From contig NC_049984.1 in assembly GCF_000003815.2 (NCBI RefSeq), positions 19,543,966 through 19,566,146 of the forward strand: 22,181 nucleotides of DNA. The letters are read 5' to 3'. The translations under genes were made by a program, and so were the position numbers. Shown here piece by piece: positions 20,801 to 22,181 of the stretch. The notes under the pieces are model-generated. The model saw only the letters and a program-made list of their open reading frames with translations. It searched no databases and was not told the origin of the DNA. Every line of letters starts with the position of its first letter. The stretch's first letter is position 1. The stretch is from Branchiostoma floridae. Its lineage: Eukaryota; Chordata; Leptocardii; Amphioxiformes; Branchiostomatidae.

Positions 20801-22022
20801 TGTTTAGGCAGACCACCCTAATATGTTATGCTTTGCTCACGCGGCACTTCAGGCTTTAGCATTCACTCTTCAGCTTCATTTAGAAACTATTATGCCTAGC
20901 ATAGCAGTCCTGTTATAATCTATAGATTTACAATTATGATGAGCGTAGTGGATATTTTTTTCTTCTTAGCAAAATCAGAACATTTTAAGAGGGCAAGTGC
21001 ATTAGTGTGGTGTTTGTCCATTGGCACTGGGAAACTTTTAGTATGCAAATTAAGTCCCGAGTTATATATTTTGCATATTATTGTTGAATTTGTGACCTTC
21101 ATGCCGAATATCATGGAAATGCATCAGTCCTTTGTAAAAAAATTCCTTAAAACATTTTTTACAAAGACGCTCCAGTGCAAGCTGCTACAAACCTACACAA
21201 CTTCTTACGACATCAAAGGCTATCTGTCACATATCAAGACAATAGCATGTCCAGGAAAAAATATATTTAGAAAATGGAAGTTCTGCTGCAGTACCAAAGT
21301 CACATGCCAAAATCCACCTGAACCTTTGTCTTTCTAATACCTACCCAAATACAAAATATCTTTACAATCCATCCAGAGGTTCAGAAGTTATGCTGACTAC
21401 AAATATCCGGAAACACACACACAGATGCACCAAAAACAATTACTTCCATTTTCATGGGATTTTCTTGCTTGGCACCTGAAAAGGACCTTACTTGCCACTG
21501 TGTTGTGAGTTCAATCCCACAATCCCTTGCAAATGTTTAGATAAACTGTAAGCTACTATAATTATACGTAGTTTTAAATTGTTGAAGCCTAGGTTTATGA
21601 GAATAGGCCAAATGACAGGCAATTAAATGACATGTTAAATTTTGTCTCGATGACACAGGGCCACAAGAAATGTTGGAGTCTCTTTTAGAAATGGGCTACT
21701 CGGAAGACCATGCAAGGGCAACTTTGGGAACATGTAGGACTGTCGAGGAAGCTGTTGATTGGTTAGAAGAGAATTTAGAGAGGAATCCTGGTACATGTTT
21801 TCATTTTATTTTCCATTTGTGTTATCATTTTATAAGGCCACAGCAAGTAAATTTTATGGATGACATCAGCGCGCGCATTAATTTTCACCTGATTTCAGAA
21901 GAAAAAAACAAGAATTTTTTTCTTCTGCAGGGATGGTGAACATGTACCAAAATGAGCAAATATGTTGTGTTGTAGCAATTGTACTTGTACAAGTGACACT
22001 TGCGAGATACCCAGGACTGTAG
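2720..22022 (+). CDS. Ginger-type integrase / Ulp1-like protease / UBA fusion gene, 19 exons
   Basis: Exons, joined by me from splice sites and phase: 2720-2843, 6507-6703, 7711-7782, 8143-8376, 10523-10629, 11447-11598 (runs into a gap), 11988-13322, 13555-13602, 14387-14467, 14688-14763, 15070-15154, 15724-15829, 16763-16856, 17414-17449, 18310-18375, 18746-18850, 20162-20233, 21659-21790, 21931-22022. The domain order is HHCC zinc-binding, DD35E integrase core, GPY/F-like module, repeat spacer, SIM-like motif, C48 peptidase, Ser/Asp-rich tail, UBA. All key residues of the zinc finger, integrase and protease are present. Integrase with Ulp1 is known, as I recall, from Ginger1 DNA transposons; the UBA tail is unfamiliar there. 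No gag, reverse transcriptase, RNase H or LTR is seen, so a retroelement is unlikely. It may be an exapted nuclear protein or an old intron-bearing transposase. The C-terminal end is the least certain part. Confidence 0.8.
3284..3843. mobile_element. Inverted-repeat-bounded element (~560 bp)
   Basis: GTACTCATGCCCGTGGCTAG near 3287 is mirrored by GGCTACGGGCATGAGTAC at ~3824-3841, and a G-run (left) and C-run (right) lie just inside the ends. It contains a direct duplication: ~3418-3540 and ~3592-3714 share a GACCCTCTGAAA...GCCATTTC...GGGCAAA pattern. The layout fits a non-autonomous DNA transposon. No coding capacity was seen. Confidence 0.45.
3418..3714. repeat. Diverged direct duplication, ~175-bp spacing
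   Basis: Two segments (3418-3540 and 3592-3714) share GACCCTCTGAAA, GCCATTTC, TGCA and GGGCAAA in the same order. They are clearly related but diverged, so the duplication is not recent. Confidence 0.5.
3847..4042. repeat. Near-perfect palindrome broken by a 100-N gap
   Basis: The left arm, 3847-3893 (ending GTGTCCACGTGGTTGACA), is followed by the 3-base loop GAC. The right arm starts TGTCAACCACGT (3897-3908), meets the gap (3909-4008), and resumes with GACACGCAAATCAGCACAAT up to ~4042. If the arms are matched, only one base (G) is missing where 100 N are placed. The gap therefore looks like an assembly break at a hairpin. Confidence 0.75.
4150..5165. repeat. ~190-bp tandem repeat, three copies, split by a LINE
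   Basis: Copies start near 4154, 4347 and 5059 with CTTAACACAATTAGGAATGT, CTTAACGCAAACAGGAATGT and CATAACGCAAACAGGAAAGT. Each contains variants of CATATTCCCGGGTAGCC, TCTTCGGTCCCCCTCATCGG and an ACTTGAAGACAC-like block. Copy 2 is interrupted at 4426 and resumes at 4959. Diverged pieces of the unit also occur at ~890-955 and ~1430-1495. The origin of the unit is unknown. Confidence 0.6.
4427..4958 (-). mobile_element. 5'-truncated LINE with 11-bp target duplication
   Basis: Read on the minus strand, it encodes the C-terminal end of an endonuclease-reverse transcriptase LINE: LLYGSECWRVTKSDM, LGHVLRMPDDRIPK, then TTWRRTVAKYLEAIG and ending WDEEDK-stop. The LGHVLRMPDDR part and the TTWRRT part lie in different frames, so it is a fossil with a frameshift near ~4560. 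The perfect 11-mer CTACAGGTGAA flanks it at 4416-4426 and 4959-4969, marking the target-site duplication. The tail is short (GATAAGTAAG). It interrupts copy 2 of the tandem repeat, so it inserted after the array formed. Confidence 0.85.
5372..6240 (-). mobile_element. LINE with large internal deletion (endonuclease start joined to C-terminus)
   Basis: On the minus strand, ~6234-6022 encodes an APE-endonuclease-like start (FWNIHGLGKKLDD, FFSLLETWH). Then 5979-5530 encodes a LINE C-terminal region with a Cys/His cluster (RTCKYCSRKAVEDELHFICQ). Only ~45 bases separate them, so most of the endonuclease and the whole polymerase core are absent. The 3' UTR ends near 5372 in a GGGCATGAATTTGCAATAAAG-type tail (minus strand). 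The clade is uncertain (CR1/Crack-like by eye). Confidence 0.75.
6507..6703 (+). CDS. Exon 2: integrase zinc-binding domain, His half
   Basis: The acceptor is ATGCAG|GAGAG. The G left over from exon 1 plus GA makes Gly, followed by EDLCYKKKK. It contains VFRQFHASAMGGHSGRDKT, which places His74 and His81 (HX6H), and then FYWPNQSTDIKTR. The FHxx...GGHxGxxKT...FYWP pattern is the hallmark of the H2C2 integrase domain of Ginger, KRBA2-like and Ty3-type integrases. The donor is CGG|GTAAGG at 6704, phase 0. Confidence 0.9.
6704..7710 (+). other. Intron 2, with a 100-N gap and a repeat copy
   Basis: Donor GTAAGG; acceptor TTTTTTTTACAG. It contains an assembly gap (6865-6964) and a minus-orientation copy of the GT-rich dispersed repeat (7320-7640). 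The octamer ATGCAAAT occurs at 6794-6801 and 7052-7059. Confidence 0.75.
7320..7640 (-). repeat. Dispersed GT-rich repeat, minus copy
   Basis: Its reverse complement shares GGTACTGCAGCAGAACCTC, a TGGATGGATC start, GTATGTGGGTAGG and CTGGACATGC, in the same order, with the tandem copies at 9076-10165. It ends in a CA/GT tract (about 7560-7595). No protein is encoded. Confidence 0.7.
7711..7782 (+). CDS. Exon 3: integrase zinc-binding domain, Cys half
   Basis: A 24-codon exon with phase 0 on both sides. It begins IKNCGPCLTTEKMPSG and supplies Cys111 and Cys114, completing HX6H-X29-C-X2-C with exon 2. The ending KELHPIK is the usual linker before the catalytic core. Polypyrimidine tract and ACAG acceptor; donor AAG|GTACTA. 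Confidence 0.9.
7783..8142 (+). other. Intron 3, unremarkable
   Basis: 360 bases, AT-rich, donor GTACTA, acceptor TTTTGACACAG. I see no repeat or RNA gene. Confidence 0.75.
8143..8376 (+). CDS. Exon 4: integrase catalytic core, first and second Asp
   Basis: 78 codons. VTGPWDLLGIDLTGPLPET holds the first catalytic Asp (residue 142 of the joined protein), and AILTDRGGEF holds the second (Asp201). Between them is YIFTCTDYFTKWVEAYPIKS, a classic rve-fold stretch. It ends FNNK at AAG|GCTAGT, where a GC-AG intron is needed to keep frame with exon 5. The next GT (8381) would give a stop after about six codons of exon 5. Confidence 0.9.
8377..10522 (+). other. Intron 4, probable GC-AG intron, with tandem repeat
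   Basis: Starts GCTAGT and ends CGTTTCAATAG. Positions 8377-9050 hold nothing recognisable. From 9076 to 10350 there is a tandem duplication of the GT-rich dispersed repeat. Confidence 0.65.
9076..10350 (+). repeat. GT-rich dispersed repeat, 558-bp tandem duplication plus partial third copy
   Basis: Copy 1 (9076-9633) and copy 2 (9634-~10165) both begin AAGGTTATGTTTTG, followed by a (GT)n tract. Both contain TTAACAGCATAACTCAAGAA, CTTGGATGGATCCCGATAA, GGTACTGCAGCAGAACCTCA and ACTAATTATGCAAATCA. A more diverged partial copy (~10151-10350) matches only the second half of the unit. The octamer ATGCAAAT or its reverse occurs at 9500, 9517 and 10049. The family is unknown; no open reading frame was seen. 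Confidence 0.8.
10523..10629 (+). CDS. Exon 5: integrase catalytic Glu
   Basis: It encodes VNTLICEGLGLKHKKTAAYH followed by PATNGLDERTNGNIK. Glu237 in NGLDERTN lies 35 residues after Asp201, giving a D-58-D-35-E triad. The YHPATNGLDERTN wording is characteristic of Ginger/KRBA2-like cores. Acceptor CAATAG; donor AG|GTATGC, phase 2. Confidence 0.9.
10630..11446 (+). other. Intron 5, with fragments of a CCTGTCTA repeat
   Basis: Donor GTATGC; acceptor GTGTGTCAATACAG. Positions ~10857-10985 contain AAACCTGTCTATTAACGGCC and later CCACCTGTCTAACGCGGCC; ~11297-11320 has TCACCTGTCTATAGAGGCC. These look like ends of a diverged inverted-repeat MITE family. CACCTGTCTATAGAGCC recurs at ~20540. No gene was seen. 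Confidence 0.55.
11447..11598 (+). CDS. Exon 6 (3' end lost in gap): integrase core C-terminal helices
   Basis: AG from exon 5 plus C gives Ser, then ALIKVMAQLKEELEEKEEWD. The exon continues to FSLRTKVQSTTKHSPFYLMY and then GRE. The xxTxxSPFxLMYGRE motif ends the rve core in Ty3-type and Ginger integrases. The sequence runs into 100 N at 11599. The donor and perhaps 20-40 codons are missing, and the sequence after the gap (11699 onward) is not clearly coding. Confidence 0.85.
11599..11698. other. Scaffold gap (100 N)
   Basis: Hides the end of exon 6 and its donor site. Two further 100-N gaps lie at 3909-4008 and 6865-6964. The uniform size indicates unknown true length. Confidence 0.95.
11700..11985 (-). 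mobile_element. Antisense LINE 3' end next to the exon 7 acceptor
   Basis: On the minus strand, ~11980-11850 reads like a degenerate LINE C-terminus (ILCVECQIHHNN, HADIGKYIKEGFNIRNSSND) with in-frame stops. A 3' UTR follows, ending near 11715 in GTGCAATAAAGTTATG. The 3' tail resembles that of the LINE at 5372-6240. The fragment abuts the polypyrimidine tract (TTTCTTCCTTTAG) used by exon 7. Confidence 0.55.
11988..13322 (+). CDS. Exon 7: basic linker, GPY/F-like module, acidic repeat spacer, SIM-like motif, Ulp1 start
   Basis: 445 codons. First comes a Lys/Glu/Gln-rich helix (KDIQAEKEKRDKTKEAV). Then KEKDTVLLANSRKKGRLPDF and NWPLDLYTVEEVKGKTVVL align with the C-terminal GPY/F module of Ty3/Ginger integrases, although the GPY signature itself is changed to LDLY. 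From 12336 to 13157 lie 22 minisatellite repeats (HPASQTTNDETE type). The exon continues with SCIIIQDEDEDSFTPS, a hydrophobic core followed by acids as in SUMO-interacting motifs. GRVGNYDIYIEHVRSLKPKG then begins the C48 fold. Acceptor TTCCTTTAG, donor GAG|GTGAAT, phase 0 downstream. The size is unusual compared with the short flanking exons and is due to the repeats. Confidence 0.85.
12336..13157 (+). repeat. In-frame 36/42-bp coding minisatellite, 22 units
   Basis: Seventeen 36-bp units (HPASQTTNDETE and the KP, KL, KR variants) and five 42-bp units (HPASNSQKPNDEKE, units 6, 10, 14, 17 and 21), 822 bp in all. The 42-bp units carry an extra GAATTC. Units 5-8 and 9-12 are the same four-unit block (KL, NSQKP, KR, TT), and units 13-15 and 16-18 are shortened versions. 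This is a higher-order repeat from recent unequal exchange or slippage. All unit lengths are multiples of three, so copy number can change without breaking the frame. The product is acidic and probably disordered. Confidence 0.95.
13323..13554 (+). other. Intron 7
   Basis: Donor GTGAAT, acceptor TTTGTTTCAG. Contains a short TA run near 13490-13503 and nothing else recognisable. Confidence 0.75.
13555..13602 (+). CDS. Exon 8: Ulp1-like domain, N-terminal helix
   Basis: Sixteen codons, phase 0 on both sides: VIDALIYTYVKEANMQ. Together with the end of exon 7 (GKIVDE) it forms the W/x-L-x-DE-V-I-x-x-x-I motif that starts the C48 (Ulp1/SENP) fold. Acceptor TTTCAG, donor CAG|GTACAT. Confidence 0.8.
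13603..14386 (+). other. Intron 8, with GAAT microsatellite and antisense protein-like segment
   Basis: (TGAA)n at 13629-13651. On the minus strand, 14153-13941 reads as an uninterrupted protein-like stretch (SLHGTLVSEYKFKLQLLSIP ... RYQNINDHIGMHRR) that I do not recognise. It could be part of an antisense mobile-element ORF. No splice or start evidence supports an independent gene. Confidence 0.5.
14387..14467 (+). CDS. Exon 9: Ulp1-like domain
   Basis: 27 codons, phase 0 on both sides, from GVNAYHIDSHILTSLLDG to QRRTADK. It sits between the N-terminal helix and the catalytic His strand of the C48 fold, where Ulp1 families show variable helices. Acceptor TCAAACTTAG; donor AAG|GTAATT. Confidence 0.8.
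14468..14687 (+). other. Intron 9
   Basis: 220 bases, donor GTAATT, acceptor AAAAATTTCAG. Nothing further seen. Confidence 0.75.
14688..14763 (+). CDS. Exon 10: Ulp1-like domain, catalytic His
   Basis: IASKVPQHQLLIAAFHLPAH followed by WALVV. The catalytic His codon is at 14745-14747, next to Trp in the HW motif conserved in Ulp1/SENP proteases. Acceptor TTTCAG; donor G|GTTAAA, phase 1. Confidence 0.88.
14764..15069 (+). other. Intron 10, with two acceptors 4 bases apart
   Basis: Ends CTATAG-GCAG. The second AG (15068-15069) keeps the protease frame (VYPEQHE). The first AG (15064-15065) would shift it and meet TGA after seven codons, just downstream of the catalytic His. Confidence 0.7.
15070..15154 (+). 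CDS. Exon 11: Ulp1-like domain, catalytic Asp
   Basis: A leftover G plus TC gives Val, then YPEQHEIMYLDSLGESKANT and ETVLKGW. The Asp in YLDSLG (15102-15104) is the second catalytic residue of C48 peptidases. Donor AG|GTATGA, phase 2. Confidence 0.88.
15155..15723 (+). other. Intron 11, with hAT-like MITE
   Basis: Donor GTATGA, acceptor TATGTCCAG. It carries the MITE at 15223-15545. The remaining sequence is AT-rich with a short GTTT run near 15650. Confidence 0.75.
15223..15545. mobile_element. hAT-like MITE, 323 bp
   Basis: The left end TAGGGCTGGGTATCGGTA is mirrored at the right end, whose reverse complement is TAGGGATGGGTACAGGTA. Flanking 8-mers ATATTGAC (15215-15222) and ATATTCAC (15546-15553) differ at one base and fit the 8-bp target duplication of hAT elements. 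There is no transposase coding, so it is non-autonomous. Confidence 0.85.
15724..15829 (+). CDS. Exon 12: Ulp1-like domain, oxyanion Gln and catalytic Cys
   Basis: Encodes SSFMEKASDEKQWKARR, then FTHPLQNDSTSCGVFVIQ. The Gln (15791-15793) lies six residues before the Cys (15809-15811), the spacing of the QxxxxxCG motif of Ulp1/SENP. With His (exon 10) and Asp (exon 11), all four active-site residues are intact. The usual DCG is SCG here. Donor CAG|GTATGA, phase 0. Confidence 0.92.
15830..16762 (+). other. Intron 12, with antisense LINE
   Basis: Donor GTATGA, acceptor TTTATTTTCCAG. It carries the LINE fragment at 16079-16600. The rest is unremarkable. Confidence 0.75.
16079..16600 (-). mobile_element. 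CR1/L2-like LINE 3' fragment with GATACA tail
   Basis: The minus strand encodes RT C-terminal motifs. About 16590-16490 reads LEYAATV-stop-DPYTKKDKDKLERVQNQ (normally W where the stop is). About 16340-16230 reads DVFKNSYFPRTIVEWNLLSP and VGACSLDSFKERL. It ends in a short (GATACA)n tail (plus-strand TATCTG repeats, 16079-16108). The stop and frame changes show it is inactive. Confidence 0.8.
16763..16856 (+). CDS. Exon 13: Ulp1-like domain, C-terminal helices
   Basis: FARHLLLSKDIDVCDINGIR, then CLAKKLIASS. It continues the helix after the catalytic Cys as in SENP proteases (Cys-Gly...FxxxFA). It marks the C-terminal end of the protease domain. Donor G|GTGAAA, phase 1. Confidence 0.85.
16857..17413 (+). 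other. Intron 13
   Basis: Donor GTGAAA, acceptor TTTTTTGTTTTTCAG. Open frames on both strands here lack motifs, and I regard them as chance. Confidence 0.65.
17414..17449 (+). CDS. Exon 14: 36-base symmetric linker exon
   Basis: The phase-1 join gives GNHNLICSDFFD. It is supported by a strong polypyrimidine tract with CAG and a GTACTG donor. It is a multiple of three with phase 1 at both ends, so it can be skipped without a frameshift. It is short, so confidence rests on splice sites and phase. Confidence 0.6.
17450..18309 (+). other. Intron 14, with MITE
   Basis: Donor GTACTG, acceptor CTATCTTTCAG. It contains the inverted-repeat element at 17506-17831. Positions 17832-18309 show nothing recognisable. 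Confidence 0.65.
17506..17831. mobile_element. hAT-like MITE, ~326 bp
   Basis: The left end CAGGGCTCAAAAT and right end ATTTTGAGCCCTG are perfect 13-base inverted repeats. The CAGGGCTC opening is typical of hAT-type termini. Flanking 8-mers GAAACCTC and GAATCAAC agree at only five positions, so the target duplication is degenerate. Its GCAGGT-rich interior has no coding capacity. Confidence 0.7.
18310..18375 (+). CDS. Exon 15: Ser/Asp-rich symmetric exon
   Basis: Encodes EMFDAGSHSDSSTTSPDDSA and then SLG across the next junction. Phase 1 at both ends, 66 bases. Low complexity, acidic and Ser-rich, so probably disordered with possible phosphosites. It opens like exon 17 (E-M/L-F/Y-D/N ... SDS), suggesting an exon duplication. 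Confidence 0.65.
   Translation, partial: KCLMLAHTVTPPQLHQMTPPV
18376..18745 (+). other. Intron 15
   Basis: Donor GTAGGA, acceptor CACTCTGTAG. Nothing recognised. Confidence 0.65.
18746..18850 (+). CDS. Exon 16: basic, NLS-like symmetric exon
   Basis: GPSTSRFTFKRRGVNRAEQ, then IETEKRRRVFNPRYSE. The two basic clusters (KRR and KRRR, ~16 residues apart) look like a bipartite nuclear localisation signal. Phase 1 on both sides, 105 bases. Donor G|GTGTGT is weaker than the others. Confidence 0.65.
19343..19414 (+). mobile_element. LINE reverse-transcriptase C-terminal scrap
   Basis: Plus-strand LYGAEAWTLTATKEWLLDAF matches the LYGxExWxLT signature near the end of endonuclease-RT ORFs. The following sequence loses the frame. 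The boundaries are not visible. Confidence 0.55.
19845..19871. repeat. Perfect 12-bp hairpin
   Basis: CCACAGAACTTT, loop GCG, AAAGTTCTGTGG. Confidence 0.85.
20162..20233 (+). CDS. Exon 17: acidic symmetric exon
   Basis: ELYNLHADSDSDSLPEIITS, then ITSSG over the junction. Phase 1 on both ends, 72 bases. SDSDS followed by LPEIIT could act as a reversed SUMO-interacting motif, but this is weak. Acceptor ATTTTTCAG, donor TTCAG|GTAGGA. Confidence 0.65.
20373..20820. mobile_element. Long-armed foldback MITE, ~450 bp
   Basis: The left arm (20373-~20541) begins TAGGGTCTGCCTAAACACCA. The right arm (~20660-20820), read in reverse, begins TAGGGTGGTCTGCCTAAACA. Both then share CACCACAAAC, GACTCTTATA, TGGAGACA and CCTACGTATTCAC in order. 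The arms are ~160 bases, diverged, with a ~120-base loop. I see no clear target duplication. A transcript through this intron could form a long hairpin. Confidence 0.8.
21075..21470 (-). repeat. Dispersed GT-rich repeat, minus copy
   Basis: It shares ATATCAAGACAATAGCATGT, TTCTGCTGCAGTACCAA, CCTTTGTCTTTC and ACAATCCATCCAGAGGTT-like segments with 7320-7640, in the same order, and ends in an ACACACACACAGA tract. ATGCAAAT lies just outside at 21043-21050. Confidence 0.7.
21659..21790 (+). CDS. Exon 18: UBA domain
   Basis: GPQEMLESLLEMGYSEDHAR continues into ATLGTCRTVEEAVDWLEENL. This fits the UBA pattern: Leu-rich helix 1, the MGY/F loop, Ala in helix 2, and VExAVxWL in helix 3. UBA domains bind ubiquitin or related partners. 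Phase 1 at both ends, 132 bases. It joins exon 17 in frame, but without a transcript one cannot rule out that it belongs to a neighbouring gene. Confidence 0.8.
21791..21930 (+). other. Intron 18 (140 bases)
   Basis: Donor GTACAT, acceptor TTTTTTTCTTCTGCAG, a strong tract. If it is retained, the frame continues to a stop at 21937-21939. Confidence 0.55.
21931..22022 (+). CDS. Exon 19 (tentative last exon)
   Basis: The phase-1 join gives GMVNMYQNEQICCVVAIVLV, then QVTLARYPGL and TAG at 22020-22022. The acceptor is strong, but the peptide is hydrophobic and resembles no domain. No AATAAA follows before the window ends, so the true last exon may lie beyond it. Confidence 0.4.
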
Positions 22023-22181
22023 TTGTAAATGAAACGTATTGGATAGTTGTAAAAGTGACACCAATATGGAAGCCATGAGTGTGGTTACCAACTTTGTTGG
22101 TGATACTAGTGTCACTTTTACCACCTCAGTACAAGTCTTGAATACAGGAATGAATGTCTTGTTGACTCTGATACCATGTTT
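22023..22181. other. 3' flank or UTR with a 13-bp inverted repeat
   Basis: GTAAAAGTGACAC (22049-22061) and GTGTCACTTTTAC (22109-22121) are perfect reverse complements 47 bases apart. A smaller GTTACCAAC/GTTGGTGAT pair sits inside. It may be a fragment of a small foldback element or a 3' UTR stem-loop. Confidence 0.6.

Larger units (their letters stand above)
20234..21658 (+). other. Intron 17, with foldback element and repeat copy
   Basis: Donor GTAGGA, acceptor CGATGACACAG. It contains the foldback element (20373-20820) and a minus-orientation copy of the GT-rich repeat (21075-21470). Confidence 0.65.

Noticed and set aside
21791-21939. Read-through of exon 18 into the following sequence as the natural C-terminus
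   Set aside because: A strong polypyrimidine tract and CAG at 21930 make splicing more likely, but intron retention cannot be excluded.
2400-22181. Terminal inverted repeats of an intact Ginger transposon
   Set aside because: I could not find matching TGT...ACA-type ends with a 4-bp duplication around the gene. They might lie outside the window.

Overview
The window looks like nuclear DNA of an invertebrate deuterostome, most probably an amphioxus (Branchiostoma). The evidence is GT-AG introns, many old LINE and MITE copies inside introns, a 5S-rRNA-derived SINE, many microsatellites, and a Ginger-type integrase gene. The species call is an inference from style, not a database match. Three 100-N gaps (3909-4008, 6865-6964, 11599-11698) are scaffold gaps.

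One large plus-strand gene dominates, from an ATG at 2720 to a tentative stop at 22022. I could join 19 exons by splice sites and matching phase. No exon contains an in-frame stop or frameshift; the only missing piece is the 3' part of exon 6, lost in the third gap. In order, the product has a basic N-terminus (exon 1), an HHCC integrase zinc-binding domain (exons 2-3), a DD35E integrase core (exons 4-6), a basic region and degenerate GPY/F-like module (exon 7), and a minisatellite-encoded acidic spacer of 22 repeats. After these come a SUMO-interacting-like motif, a Ulp1/SENP-type C48 cysteine protease with intact His-Asp-Gln-Cys (exons 7-13), a Ser/Asp-rich and basic tail (exons 14-17), and a UBA domain (exon 18). 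About 1,070 residues are visible. Integrase plus Ulp1 points to the Ginger1 group of cut-and-paste transposons. The many introns, the intact reading frame, the lack of recognisable terminal inverted repeats and the UBA tail suggest a host-captured gene more than a mobile copy.

Upstream (1-2630) there is no gene I can support. It holds a 5S-derived SINE at 543-829, pieces of a repeat that recurs in intron 1, and AGGT and GAAT/GGAT microsatellites. A candidate Inr+DPE core promoter lies at 2635-2668, just before the start codon.

Intron 1 (2844-6506) is a repeat dump: an inverted-repeat element, a palindrome whose second arm is broken by an assembly gap, a ~190-bp tandem repeat split by a LINE fragment with a perfect 11-bp target duplication, and an internally deleted LINE. 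Later introns hold a dispersed GT-rich repeat family (7320-7640, 9076-10350, 21075-21470), antisense LINE ends (11700-11985, 16079-16600), two hAT-like MITEs (15223-15545, 17506-17831) and a long-armed foldback element (20373-20820).
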